Positions 16,360 through 23,701 of a DNA stretch of 35,513 bases are shown here, piece after piece. Positions within the stretch are counted from its first letter, which is position 1. Each line of letters begins with the position of its first letter. Source of the DNA: Hyphomicrobiales bacterium (GTDB lineage Bacteria; Pseudomonadota; Alphaproteobacteria; Rhizobiales; Beijerinckiaceae); assembly GCA_015655535.1 (NCBI GenBank), contig JAATEW010000328.1:1-35513 (forward strand). Reading direction: 5' to 3'. The notes beneath the pieces were generated by a model, which saw only the letters and a program-made list of their open reading frames with translations, was not told the DNA's origin and ran no database searches. The position numbers were made by a program, and so were the translations under genes.

Positions 16360-16384
16360 GATCACAACATCGCGTGTTGTGATC
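16360..16384. promoter_or_regulatory. Perfect hairpin in the leader of the dehydrogenase gene
   Basis: GATCACAACA and TGTTGTGATC are perfect 10-bp arms around a 5-base loop. The hairpin sits one base from the TetR operator and ends 18 bases before the start codon, just ahead of the AGGAGA site. It may be an RNA structure in the leader or a second protein site. Confidence 0.6.
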
Positions 16385-16385
16385 T

Positions 16386-16409
16386 AATAATACGTACGTC
16401 CGTATTATT
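16386..16409. promoter_or_regulatory. TetR-type operator before the dehydrogenase
   Basis: Perfect 9-bp arms AATAATACG and CGTATTATT around 6 bases. A related site lies just before the TetR gene; the shared core is TAATAyG-NN-CGTCCGTATTAT. Length and symmetry fit a TetR dimer or pair of dimers. Confidence 0.72.
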
Positions 16410-16457
16410 GTTCCGACAAGCTGGAGAATTCGGTTCACAAACGCGTGAACAGACCCA

Positions 16458-17039
16458 TTAACGCAGTACCACTTCGAAAAGCACCCGCTTGAACCGATCG
16501 ACCGGCGCCGGGTCGCGCTCGGTCTTGGCAAGCAAGATGGCGCCCTGGAGAGACGAGACGATAAAGCCTGCCACGTCCTCGCAGTTCATATCCGCCCGCA
16601 ACAAGCCGGCCTTGGCGGCGGCCTTCAGGCAATAGGCGACGCCGGCCTGGACCTCGGCGAATATGGCCATAAGCCGATGCCGGATCGCTTCGCTGGACTC
16701 CACCACTTCGGCGCTAAAATTGCCGAGCAAACAGCCATTTTTCATGCCGTCGCGATTGAGTGCGGCCTTATTGGCCTCGATAAAATCCGCCAGCCGCTGC
16801 AACGGCGGAAGCGCGTCATTATAGAGCGTCGCGCGAATCCGGTCGCGGCTCGTGGCGAAATAGAGATCGAGGATCTCCAGGCCGAAGGCCTCTTTCGAGG
16901 CGAAATGATTGGTGAAGGAGCCTTGCGGCACCCCGGCCGCCTGAACGATGTCGCGGACACTCGCGCCGCTGAAGCCGCGCTCATGCACGAGCCTCAAGCC
17001 TTCGCTCAAGATTTTTTCGCGATGTGAAACCTTTGCCAT
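16458..17039 (-). CDS. TetR-family regulator, NemR-like
   Basis: 193 residues. The N-terminal helix-turn-helix reads GASVRDIVQAAGVPQGSFTNHF and runs into SKEAFGLEIL (about 24-57), typical of TetR proteins. The ligand domain holds NGCLLGNFSAEV, with Cys103 aligned by eye with the redox/electrophile-sensing Cys106 region of E. coli NemR (SGCLTVKLSAEV). NemR represses an Old Yellow Enzyme gene and senses reactive electrophiles. Here an SDR and an Old Yellow Enzyme gene follow on the same strand, so a similar role is inferred. It probably represses itself and the dehydrogenase through two matching operators. The start ATG is only a few bases from the upstream operator and has no good SD. Confidence 0.9.
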   Translation of the reverse strand: MAKVSHREKILSEGLRLVHERGFSGASVRDIVQAAGVPQGSFTNHFASKEAFGLEILDLYFATSRDRIRATLYNDALPPLQRLADFIEANKAALNRDGMKNGCLLGNFSAEVVESSEAIRHRLMAIFAEVQAGVAYCLKAAAKAGLLRADMNCEDVAGFIVSSLQGAILLAKTERDPAPVDRFKRVLFEVVLR

Positions 17040-17042
17040 CGC

Positions 17043-17066
17043 TCTAATATGGCCGTCCGTATTATA
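17043..17066 (-). promoter_or_regulatory. Second TetR operator overlapping a -10 box of the TetR gene
   Basis: The plus strand reads TAATATGGCCGTCCGTATTAT (17045-17065), matching the operator before the dehydrogenase at most positions. On the minus strand the same bases contain TATAAT (17066-17061), a good -10 element. Binding would therefore block the promoter. The gene starts at 17039, so its leader is very short. Confidence 0.65.
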
Positions 17067-17151
17067 TGGTCAAGGGGCGGCTGTTCCCATTCCGGCCGCT
17101 TTCCCGCCTCAAAGCTTCAACGCAGCCAATATCAGCAAAGGTCATCAATCC

Positions 17152-17739
17152 ATGGTCAACAGGCGCGCTTGGACCCTTTCTCGGGCCCTATGGTTTTCCT
17201 CGGCGCTCATCGCCCTTTCCTTTTCGCCGGCACAAGCAAACAGCCTGCTCAGCAGCGGACCCCTGGCCGATTTCCTCAACATCTTTCATCAGCAGGCCAT
17301 TCCGCCTCAGGTGGTGATCTGGAAGCATCCGGAATTCAAGAAGGGCGACATCGTCATCTCGACCACGGAGCGGCGGCTCTATTACGTGCTGGGCAACGGC
17401 CAAGCCATCGAATATGGCGTTGGCGTCGGGCGCGAGGGCTTTAGCTGGTCGGGCACGAAGATCGTCTCGCGTAAGCGCGAATGGCCGGATTGGACGCCGC
17501 CCGCCGCCATGCTGAAGCGCCGTCCCGATCTGCCGCACCACATGGCGGGCGGCATCGAGAACCCGCTCGGCGCGCGCGCGCTTTATCTCGGCTCATCCGA
17601 ATATCGCATCCATGGTTCGAACGAGGAAGATACGATCGGCGCCGCGGTTTCCTCGGGCTGCATCAGGATGACGAACCGCGATGTCGTCGATCTGTACAAT
17701 CGCGTGAAGGTCGGCACCAAGGTCGTCGTGCTGAAATAA
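17152..17739 (+). CDS. L,D-transpeptidase (YkuD domain), periplasmic
   Basis: 195 residues with a signal peptide (hydrophobic stretch around WFSSALIALSFSPAQA, cleavage near residue 29). A YkuD domain spans about 65-195. The substrate loop is EYRIHGSNEED and the catalytic motif is SSGCIRMTNRDVVDLY, with the nucleophilic Cys and upstream His. These enzymes form 3-3 crosslinks in peptidoglycan or attach proteins to it. The frame is open further upstream, but the ATG at 17152 follows an AAAGG and starts the signal peptide cleanly. There is only a single short domain with no LysM or binding module, which is the common rhizobial form. Confidence 0.92.
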   Translation: MVNRRAWTLSRALWFSSALIALSFSPAQANSLLSSGPLADFLNIFHQQAIPPQVVIWKHPEFKKGDIVISTTERRLYYVLGNGQAIEYGVGVGREGFSWSGTKIVSRKREWPDWTPPAAMLKRRPDLPHHMAGGIENPLGARALYLGSSEYRIHGSNEEDTIGAAVSSGCIRMTNRDVVDLYNRVKVGTKVVVLK

Positions 17740-17774
17740 GGCGGGTCACGCCCCGACGAAAAGAGTTGCCAGCC

Positions 17775-17802
17775 GGGAATAAATCGCCCCCGCAAGCGTC
17801 TC
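17775..17802 (+). promoter_or_regulatory. Possible ECF-sigma promoter before the COG4315 gene
   Basis: GGGAAT (17775-17780) and CGTCTC (17797-17802) are separated by 16 bases, the general pattern of ECF promoters (GGAA-type -35, CGTC-type -10). An ECF sigma gene lies 500 bases downstream. No equally good copy was seen before the sigma operon itself, so the link is tentative. Confidence 0.4.
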
Positions 17803-17828
17803 CTGGAGGAGTTCGACCTCCCAGGAGA
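17799..17828 (+). promoter_or_regulatory. Hairpin that buries the ribosome-binding site of the COG4315 gene
   Basis: TCTCCTGG-AGG pairs with CCT-C-CCAGGAGA around a 7-base loop (8+3 bp, one bulged C). The 3' arm is the SD sequence AGGAGA (17823-17828), seven bases before the ATG at 17836. If transcribed, the SD would be masked. Confidence 0.6.
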
Positions 17829-17835
17829 AAGCCAG

Positions 17836-18225
17836 ATGCTGAAATACTATCTTCGCACGATCGCCGCCATTCTCGCTCTATCGGCCGGTCTCGCGACCTC
17901 CGCCTATGCCGACGCACCGGTGAAGACCGCCGCGACCGCCAAAGGCCAGACGCTTGTCGACGGCAAGGGCATGACGCTCTACATATTCGCCAAGGACACC
18001 GACGGAAAATCGGCTTGCAACGGCGGCTGCGCGGCCAATTGGCCGCCGCTCGCCGCAGCGGATGCCGACAAGACCTCCGGCGATTATTCGATCCTGACGC
18101 GCGACGATGGCGCCAAGCAATGGGCCTACAAGGGCAAACCCCTTTATACCTGGGCGAAGGACATGAAGCCCGGCGACATCACCGGTGACGGATTCAACGG
18201 CGCCTGGCACGTCGCCCAACCATAA
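17836..18225 (+). CDS. Secreted COG4315-type repeat protein
   Basis: 129 residues: a signal peptide ending near SAYADA, then two copies of the short repeat typical of COG4315/PF03640 proteins. The first is GMTLYIFAKDTDGKSACNGGC with AANWPPL following it; the second is GKPLYTWAKDMKPGDITGDG followed by WHVAQP. The pattern YxFAKD/YxWAKD plus WPP is the family mark. A Cys pair lies in the first repeat. The role is not known; such proteins are often under ECF sigma control. The SD is masked by a hairpin. It lies just ahead of a terminator and the ECF sigma operon. Confidence 0.9.
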   Translation: MLKYYLRTIAAILALSAGLATSAYADAPVKTAATAKGQTLVDGKGMTLYIFAKDTDGKSACNGGCAANWPPLAAADADKTSGDYSILTRDDGAKQWAYKGKPLYTWAKDMKPGDITGDGFNGAWHVAQP

Positions 18226-18281
18226 GAGGTCCGGCGCCGTCTGCTAGGCAGCGCCATTCCGTCAAAAAAACAGAATCATAG

Positions 18282-18325
18282 AGCCTTGGTTCTGATTCCA
18301 TCAGAACCAAGGCTTTAGGTTTTTA
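18282..18325 (+). terminator. Strong intrinsic terminator after the COG4315 gene
   Basis: AGCCTTGGTTCTGAT and its exact complement form a 15-bp perfect stem around TCC (18282-18314), followed by TTAGGTTTTT. An A run lies on the other side (18264-18270), so it could act both ways. The sigma gene ATG is only 22 bases past the stem, which leaves little room for a separate promoter unless it lies in or upstream of the stem. Confidence 0.75.
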
Positions 18326-18336
18326 ACGGATATCTT

Positions 18337-18846
18337 ATGATCACCGACGACATGTCAACGCGTCTCGAACAGCAGATTCCGGCGCTGCGGCGCTACGCTT
18401 TCGCGCTGCTTCGCGATCACGATGGTGCGGACGATCTTGTGCAGGATTGTCTCGAACGGGCCCTGGCGCGGTTGCATCTGCGCCGGGACGATGGAAATCT
18501 CCGGGCATGGCTTTTCACGATTTTGCGCAATCTTTACATCAATGCCCATCGCAACAGGAAGCGGCGCGGCACGCATGTTGAAATCGACGCCTTCGCGCAG
18601 AGCCTTCCAGCCGATGCGGACAATAGTCTTGAGGCCCGCGAAGCGCTTTCGGCGCTCGATCAGCTTCCGGAAGAGCAGAAATCTCTGCTTTTGCTCATCG
18701 GCGTCGAAGATTTTTCCTATGAGGAAGCAGCGCAGGCGCTCGGACTGCCCATAGGCACGATCATGTCGCGACTGTCGCGCGCGCGCCAACGCTTGCGGAC
18801 CATTATAGAAACCGGCAGGCCCGCGTTTCTCCGGAGAGTGAAATGA
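18337..18846 (+). CDS. ECF-type RNA polymerase sigma factor
   Basis: 169 residues with two domains. Sigma-2 (about 12-75) reads RRYAFALLRDHDGADDLVQDCLERAL and then LRAWLFTILRN, the core-binding and -10 region. Sigma-4 (about 105-155) reads LDQLPEEQKSLLLL and YEEAAQALGLPIGTIMSRLSRAR, the -35 helix-turn-helix. There is no extra C-terminal domain. The next gene, overlapping by ATGA, encodes a one-span membrane protein and is its probable anti-sigma factor. An internal ATG at 18352 is an alternative start. Confidence 0.92.
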   Translation: MITDDMSTRLEQQIPALRRYAFALLRDHDGADDLVQDCLERALARLHLRRDDGNLRAWLFTILRNLYINAHRNRKRRGTHVEIDAFAQSLPADADNSLEAREALSALDQLPEEQKSLLLLIGVEDFSYEEAAQALGLPIGTIMSRLSRARQRLRTIIETGRPAFLRRVK

Positions 18847-19703
18847 CTGATAGTGAAGGCCCCATCGGTCAAGCGCCGGTCGGCCGAGCCCCCATTGGCC
18901 AACCCCCCATTGGCGAAGACGACCTCCAGGCCTTCATCGACGGGCGCCTGCGGGGTACGCGTCTTTCGTTGGTCGAGGCCTATCTCGCCGCGCATCCGGA
19001 TATTGAAAAAGAGGTAGCAAAAGATCGCCGCCATCGCGAGAGCTTGCGTGCGCAATTGGAACCTAAATTCGCCGAACCGATCCCGCAGCGTTTGCGGATC
19101 GCAAGCCTGCGCGCGGCGCGTTGGGCGAAATGGAACCGACGGTTGCCGGCAACAGCCGCGGCTGTCGTGCTCTTCGCCGCCGGTGCAGGAAGCGGCTTTA
19201 TCGCAAGCAGGCTGCAATTTGACGGATCGCTTAGCACGCCCGCTCGCACGACCATGGCCGTCGCCCGCGATGCGAGCACGGCCTATAAGACATTCGTCGT
19301 CGAGGTCGTGCATCCGGTCGAAGTCAATGCCGCCAATGAAGCGCATCTGTTGCAATGGCTGTCGAAGCGGCTTGGCCGCCCCTTGAAGGCGCCCGACCTC
19401 GCGCGCTTCGGCTATCGTTTGATGGGTGGCCGCTTGCTGCCTGGCGGCAGCGGCGCCGCGGCGCAGTTCATGTATGACGATGCCAGCGGCAAGCGCCTGA
19501 CCGTCTATGTGCAAGCCGGTCAAAATGCCGAGACGGCGTTCCGCTTCAAGCAGGACGGCGATGCCTCGACCTTCGCCTGGATCGATCAGGGCTTCGGCTT
19601 CGCGGTGACGGCGATCGCCGATCGCGGCGAACTCCTGCCGATCGCCGAAGCGATCTATACCGACTTCGACGGCGACGATCCGAGCACCCCGAAGAAGAAC
19701 TGA
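18843..19703 (+). CDS. Membrane anti-sigma factor (PrtR/RsiW-like)
   Basis: 286 residues, overlapping the sigma gene by 4 bases. The cytoplasmic N-terminus contains an anti-sigma-like helical region, EDDLQAFIDGRLRGTRLSLVEAYLAAHP (split around residues 24-51), but no HxxxCxxC zinc motif. One membrane segment lies at about 100-122 (AAAVVLFAAGAGSGFIASRL). A periplasmic domain of ~160 residues follows. Residues 7-25 are four short PIGQ/PVGR-like repeats encoded by a 15-base tandem repeat. This is the usual partner of an ECF factor: it holds sigma at the membrane until a periplasmic or redox signal arrives. The signal is unknown. Confidence 0.87.
   Translation: MTDSEGPIGQAPVGRAPIGQPPIGEDDLQAFIDGRLRGTRLSLVEAYLAAHPDIEKEVAKDRRHRESLRAQLEPKFAEPIPQRLRIASLRAARWAKWNRRLPATAAAVVLFAAGAGSGFIASRLQFDGSLSTPARTTMAVARDASTAYKTFVVEVVHPVEVNAANEAHLLQWLSKRLGRPLKAPDLARFGYRLMGGRLLPGGSGAAAQFMYDDASGKRLTVYVQAGQNAETAFRFKQDGDASTFAWIDQGFGFAVTAIADRGELLPIAEAIYTDFDGDDPSTPKKN
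18861..18917 (+). repeat. 15-base tandem repeats inside the anti-sigma gene
   Basis: Four imperfect units encode PIGQA, PVGRA, PIGQP and PIGED. They keep the reading frame and form a Pro/Gly spacer ahead of the sigma-binding region. Confidence 0.7.
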
Positions 19704-19762
19704 ACGTCCCGCGTCACCGCATTGCCGGCCTTGGCGGCAACAGGCGCTTTTAGGCCGATGCT

Positions 19763-20800
19763 CTAAGCTTCGATCACGACTTTCAGCGCGTGGGTCTTCG
19801 CGGCGTCACCGAAGGTCTCGTAGGCGTCCATGATCCGGTCGAGCTTGAAGCGATGCGTGATGAGCTGCGCCGGTTCGAGCTTATGTGAGACAACCGTCTT
19901 GAGCAGCATGGGCGTCGTCACCGTATCGACGAGCCGCGTCGTGATCGCGATATTGCGATCCCATAGGTGCTCAAGGTGCAGATCGACTTTGACGCCATGG
20001 ACGCCGACATTCGCGATAATGCCGCCGGGCGCGACGATATCTTCGCAGGTGATGAAGCTCGCCGGCACGCCGACGGCCTCGATCGCCGTATCGACGCCGC
20101 GGCCGCCGGTCAGTTTCATCACGGTCTCGACGGCCTTGCCGTCCTTATTGTTGATGATTGCCGTCGCGCCGAACCGCTTCGCGATATCGAGACGATTGTC
20201 GTCGAGATCGATCATGATGATCTCGCCCGGCGAATAAAATTGCGCGGTGAGGAGCGCCGCGAGACCGATCGGACCTGACCCTACAATGGCGACGCTCGAT
20301 CCCGGCTCAACCTTGCCGTTGAGAACGCCGCATTCGAAGCCCGTCGGCAGAATGTCGCTCAGCATCACGAGCGCCTCTTCGTCGGCGCCGGCCGGAATAT
20401 GATAGAGGCTCGTGTCGGCGAAGGGAATGCGGACATATTCCGCCTGCGTCCCATCGATCTTGTTGCCGAGAATCCAGCCACCGTTGACGCAATGCGAATA
20501 CATGCCGCGGCGGCAATAATCGCATTTGCCACAAGCCGAGATGCAGGACACGATGACGTGATCGCCTTGATGAAAAGCAGTGACGGCGGCGCCCACCTTC
20601 TCGATGACACCGACACCTTCATGGCCTAAAATGCGACCGGGTGCGCAGGTCGGCACGTCGCCCTTGAGAATGTGCAGATCCGTGCCGCAAATCGTTGTCT
20701 TGAGGATTTTGACGATCGCATCGGTCGGTTGTGCGATCTCAGGCATCGGACGCTCTTCGAGCGCTTTCTTGTTCGGTCCCTGATAGACAAGCGCCTTCAT
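19763..20800 (-). CDS. Zinc-dependent alcohol dehydrogenase
   Basis: 345 residues from the ATG at 20800, which GGAGAAG precedes and which gives the usual start MKALVYQGP; the frame is open 28 codons further. This is a medium-chain dehydrogenase. Catalytic zinc ligands lie in TICGTDLH and GHEGVGVIEKVG. The structural zinc Cys set is CGKCDYCRRGMYSHC. The Rossmann motif is VGSGPIGLAA with an Asp after it (IMIDLDDNRLD), favouring NAD. It oxidises primary or secondary alcohols or reduces aldehydes; the exact substrate is not evident. A likely FNR/FixK box lies ~95 bases upstream. Confidence 0.93.
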   Translation of the reverse strand: MKALVYQGPNKKALEERPMPEIAQPTDAIVKILKTTICGTDLHILKGDVPTCAPGRILGHEGVGVIEKVGAAVTAFHQGDHVIVSCISACGKCDYCRRGMYSHCVNGGWILGNKIDGTQAEYVRIPFADTSLYHIPAGADEEALVMLSDILPTGFECGVLNGKVEPGSSVAIVGSGPIGLAALLTAQFYSPGEIIMIDLDDNRLDIAKRFGATAIINNKDGKAVETVMKLTGGRGVDTAIEAVGVPASFITCEDIVAPGGIIANVGVHGVKVDLHLEHLWDRNIAITTRLVDTVTTPMLLKTVVSHKLEPAQLITHRFKLDRIMDAYETFGDAAKTHALKVVIEA

Positions 20801-20891
20801 GATATCTTCTCCACCGATGGCCATAGCGCGTCGCGGATAACGCGTATCCTCGCCTTCCATGCGGATAATGTGCATCGGCGCCAATTCAACC

Positions 20892-20905
20892 TTGATTCAG
20901 GTCAA
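20892..20905. promoter_or_regulatory. FNR/FixK-like box upstream of the alcohol dehydrogenase
   Basis: TTGATTCAGGTCAA fits TTGAT-N4-ATCAA at all but one position. Its centre lies 98 bases before the start codon, a common place for activation. It suggests low-oxygen induction of the dehydrogenase. Confidence 0.6.
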
Positions 20906-21081
20906 GGTAACTGCGCTTCAAACAAAGATGAACCAAGCATGGCCTTCGCAAGGTGCGTGTTCAAACATTCATTCTCTGCAATTTTTCGATCATCTTTACC
21001 AATTCTCGGAGATCGGCCTAACAGATTGGTAATCCTCCCTCGCCTACGCTAGCGGCCTCAATTTTCATTTGGGTTGCCGCA

Positions 21082-22329
21082 ATGAATTTCATCACAATCT
21101 GCCTTTTGATCGGAGTCATGATCGGCTGTGATACAGCCTTGGCCGAAGAGTCGGGCAATACCCCCGCCACGGATGCCTCAAACCCATTCAGCGGCCCGCT
21201 GAACATCGAAGGGGCCTTTCCGAAAATCACCATTGCCGGCGAGGATCTTTCCAGTCCCTTTACCATTGCCCATTCGATGGAACAGGCGATGTATCAGAGC
21301 CTCTATTACAGCCATTACAATTTGATTTTTACGCCCGTGCATACGCCGGTTTTGAAAGACATGCCCAGTGCTTTTGATGCGCAGGGCCGTCCTTTGTGGT
21401 TCGACGGATCGAATGGCGAACAGTCACTCAAAAGATTGGTAAGCGAGCTCCTGAGCCGCGAGCAGATAGCAGACCTTGATCGCCTTCTGGACGACTGGAG
21501 CAATCCGTCTGAACGTCTCGCCGACGGCAGGCCCAAGCTCATGATGTTCAAAAAAGCACTGACTCAGGAGATGTCATCCATCCCTGATCGAAATAAGGCC
21601 TATGAACATATTCGTCAGTGGAGAGAAAAGTTCCCCCATTCACGTGCAGCCGCCTTAATCGAAGCCGTCTACTGGGTGCAATATGCGTGGACCGCGAGGG
21701 GGAGTGGTTATAGCGACACTGTTACATCAGAAGGGTGGGATCTCTTTGGGGAAAGGCTTAGAAAAGCCGAAGCTGTCCTTATTGAGAGCGAACCCTACGC
21801 TGCAAGCAGCGCCTTGTGGGGCAATATCTACCTCGATGTCGGCAATAACCTTGGCTGGCCGAAGGCGAGGCTTTTGACGTTCTTTCGAGATCAAGCGGGA
21901 AAGTACAAAGATTTCGATCCTCTTTATTCCACAACATTCATTTATCTCCAGCCGAAGTGGGGAGGAAGTTGGAAGCTTGTCGACTCCCTTGTCACAGAAG
22001 CCGTCAAAGACAGGTATCAGCTGGATGCCAATGCAATGTACGCACAGCTCTATTGGCGATTGGCTCAAAACCAACATTTACAGGCCGATCTCTCAGAGAG
22101 CTCGGCCGATTGGGACAAAATGAAACGTGGATTTGAAGACCTGATGCGTCTTTACCCACACAGTGCTTTCAATCTCAATAATTTCGCGGCGGCTGCGTGC
22201 GTAATGGGCGACAAGGAAACCTTCCAAAGCCTGAGATTTCAAATTGGCAAGTATGTTACGCCGGAGTCATGGCCCGATAATTATTCGCCCGATTTATGTG
22301 AGCATAAATTCGCAACCCAACCCTTGTGA
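21082..22329 (+). CDS. DUF4034-like secreted protein
   Basis: 415 residues with a signal peptide (MNFITICLLIGVMIGCDTALA). A Cys lies at position 16, but no clean lipobox surrounds it. The middle resembles DUF4034 proteins: AWTARGSGYSDTVTSEGWDLFGERLRKAEAVL, positions about 200-233, written here only in part. The pattern suggests TPR-like helices, and the C-terminus FNLNNFAAAACVMGD supports this. The function is unknown. Base composition is visibly less GC-rich than the neighbours, which hints at a different history. There is no strong SD before the ATG. Confidence 0.75.
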   Translation: MNFITICLLIGVMIGCDTALAEESGNTPATDASNPFSGPLNIEGAFPKITIAGEDLSSPFTIAHSMEQAMYQSLYYSHYNLIFTPVHTPVLKDMPSAFDAQGRPLWFDGSNGEQSLKRLVSELLSREQIADLDRLLDDWSNPSERLADGRPKLMMFKKALTQEMSSIPDRNKAYEHIRQWREKFPHSRAAALIEAVYWVQYAWTARGSGYSDTVTSEGWDLFGERLRKAEAVLIESEPYAASSALWGNIYLDVGNNLGWPKARLLTFFRDQAGKYKDFDPLYSTTFIYLQPKWGGSWKLVDSLVTEAVKDRYQLDANAMYAQLYWRLAQNQHLQADLSESSADWDKMKRGFEDLMRLYPHSAFNLNNFAAAACVMGDKETFQSLRFQIGKYVTPESWPDNYSPDLCEHKFATQPL

Positions 22330-22343
22330 CAAAGGCTCCGCCG

Positions 22344-22390
22344 CCCCTCGCCCTTCGAAGCCGCTTTCAGCGGCTCCTTAGGGTGAGGGC
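22344..22390. repeat. Extragenic palindrome, CCCTCAT family (copy 3)
   Basis: GCCCCTCGCCCTTCGAAG and CTCCTTAGGGTGAGGGC form the outer arms around GCCGCT/AGCGGC. It lies downstream of the DUF4034-like gene and the convergent truA. Confidence 0.8.
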
Positions 22391-22401
22391 TAGGTGGCTA
22401 G

Positions 22402-22452
22402 AAACCCTCATGCTGAGGTCCGAGCGAAGCGAGCCTCGAAGCACGAGGGTTT
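22402..22452. repeat. Extragenic palindrome, CCCTCAT family (copy 4)
   Basis: AAACCCTCATGCTGAGG pairs with CCTCGAAGCACGAGGGTTT around GAGCGAAGCGAG. It is a close relative of the copies at 15446 and 15519. With copy 3 it fills the gap between two convergent genes. Confidence 0.85.
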
Positions 22453-22552
22453 CTCCTTCGGTTGGAGCATCACACTTCGCCATTCATCCAACGGCGGACA
22501 TTTTCGGCGAGGCGGCAAGAGATGAATGGATAGGTCAGAACGGCTCGCGCGG

Positions 22553-23329
22553 TCACTCCCCCTCATCATCATCCTCAACCAACACCCCATCGCCATAATC
22601 CACCTGCGTCAGATAAAGCCCCTCGGGCGGCGCGACAGGCCCGCAACGGCGGCGGTCATGGGCATCGAGCGCCGCTTTCATATCGCGCGCTTTCCATTTG
22701 CCGGAGCCGACATTTTCAAGCGAGCCGACCATGGAGCGCACCTGCCGGTGCAGGAAAGACCGCGCGCTCAGACGAAATTGGATCTCCTCGCCATATTTCG
22801 ACACGTCGAAGCGCTCCAGCGTGCGCACAGGGCTCACAGCCTGACATTGCGAGTCACGGAATGTCGAGAAATCATGCTCGCCCAAGAGAAGTTGCGCGGC
22901 CTCGTGCATGGCCTCTGCATTTATTTTGCGTTTCAAATGCCAGGCACGGCCAGCCTCGACGGTCAAAGGCGCGCGGCGATTGACGATGCGATAAAGATAA
23001 TGCCGGCGGATCGCCGAGAAGCGCGCGTCGAATGTGTCCAGCACTTCTTCGGCGGAAAGAATGGCGATCGGGTTCGGCCGCATATGCGCGTTCAGCGCCT
23101 CGCGCAAGACATCCACGCGCCATGCGCGCGACAGATCAGCATGCACAACCTGCCCCAGCGCATGAACGCCCGTATCGGTACGACCCGCGCCGCGCAAGCG
23201 GATGTCTTCGCCGGTGAGCGCTAGGAATGCCGCTTCCATCACCTCCTGCACCGACAGGCCGTTCTTCTGCGTCTGCCAGCCGACAAAGGGCGTGCCATCA
23301 TATTCGACGATGAATTTATAGCGGGGCAT
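22553..23329 (-). CDS. truA: tRNA pseudouridine(38-40) synthase TruA
   Basis: 258 residues. It isomerises uridine to pseudouridine at positions 38-40 of tRNA anticodon stems. The start is YKFIVEYDGTPFVGWQTQ, the catalytic Asp lies in GAGRTDTGVHALGQVVHAD, and FLHRQVRSMVGSLENVGSG gives the second conserved block. Length is normal. A C-terminal acidic tail (EDDDEGE) is an addition. It follows fmt on the same strand, the usual def-fmt-truA order, but here one unknown AT-rich gene lies between fmt and truA. Confidence 0.97.
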   Translation of the reverse strand: MPRYKFIVEYDGTPFVGWQTQKNGLSVQEVMEAAFLALTGEDIRLRGAGRTDTGVHALGQVVHADLSRAWRVDVLREALNAHMRPNPIAILSAEEVLDTFDARFSAIRRHYLYRIVNRRAPLTVEAGRAWHLKRKINAEAMHEAAQLLLGEHDFSTFRDSQCQAVSPVRTLERFDVSKYGEEIQFRLSARSFLHRQVRSMVGSLENVGSGKWKARDMKAALDAHDRRRCGPVAPPEGLYLTQVDYGDGVLVEDDDEGE

Positions 23330-23353
23330 CGTTAAGAGCTCGTCATGCGCGGG

Positions 23354-23701
23354 CTAGGGCAGCCCCGTCTCTGCCTCGCATGTCGCTCCGCTTGCATGGA
23401 TGAGGAGTACGTCTCGGTCGGCGAACACGAAGCGATAGTTTCCGTTAGTTTCTGGCAGCACCTCGCTAATCCAACCACCGACCGCTTCCTCTAGATTTCC
23501 TTTGACGATTGTTACCGAAACGAAAGTTAAACCAACGGGACACTTCTCACCTTCGGGCTTGCTTAAACCCCTTTCATTGACCCATTCATCATCGATTTTG
23601 ATTTCTACGTCGCCTGCTAGAAGGTGTGCGAAAGTCACCTTTGCATCGTGTAGATTACCACGATCAAAGAACCACTTGTCATCAATAGCTACAACACTCA
23701 T
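23354..23701 (-). CDS. Unknown small AT-rich protein between fmt and truA
   Basis: 115 residues, acidic, with no signal peptide or membrane segment and no motif I recognise. It begins MSVVAIDDKWFFDRGN and ends CEAETGLP; two Cys are near the end. The gene and the ~50 bases upstream are clearly richer in A/T than truA and fmt, and codon choice differs from its neighbours, which suggests an acquired gene. It breaks the common fmt-truA adjacency. An immunity-like or antitoxin-like role is possible for such an orphan, but nothing shows it. Confidence 0.6.
   Translation of the reverse strand: MSVVAIDDKWFFDRGNLHDAKVTFAHLLAGDVEIKIDDEWVNERGLSKPEGEKCPVGLTFVSVTIVKGNLEEAVGGWISEVLPETNGNYRFVFADRDVLLIHASGATCEAETGLP

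Noticed and set aside
19722..19751. Hairpin TTGCCG/CGGCAA between anti-sigma and dehydrogenase genes
   Set aside because: Possible weak terminator, but the stem is only 6 bp and the T run is short and distant.
22526..23224. 232-codon plus-strand ORF
   Set aside because: Antisense of truA.
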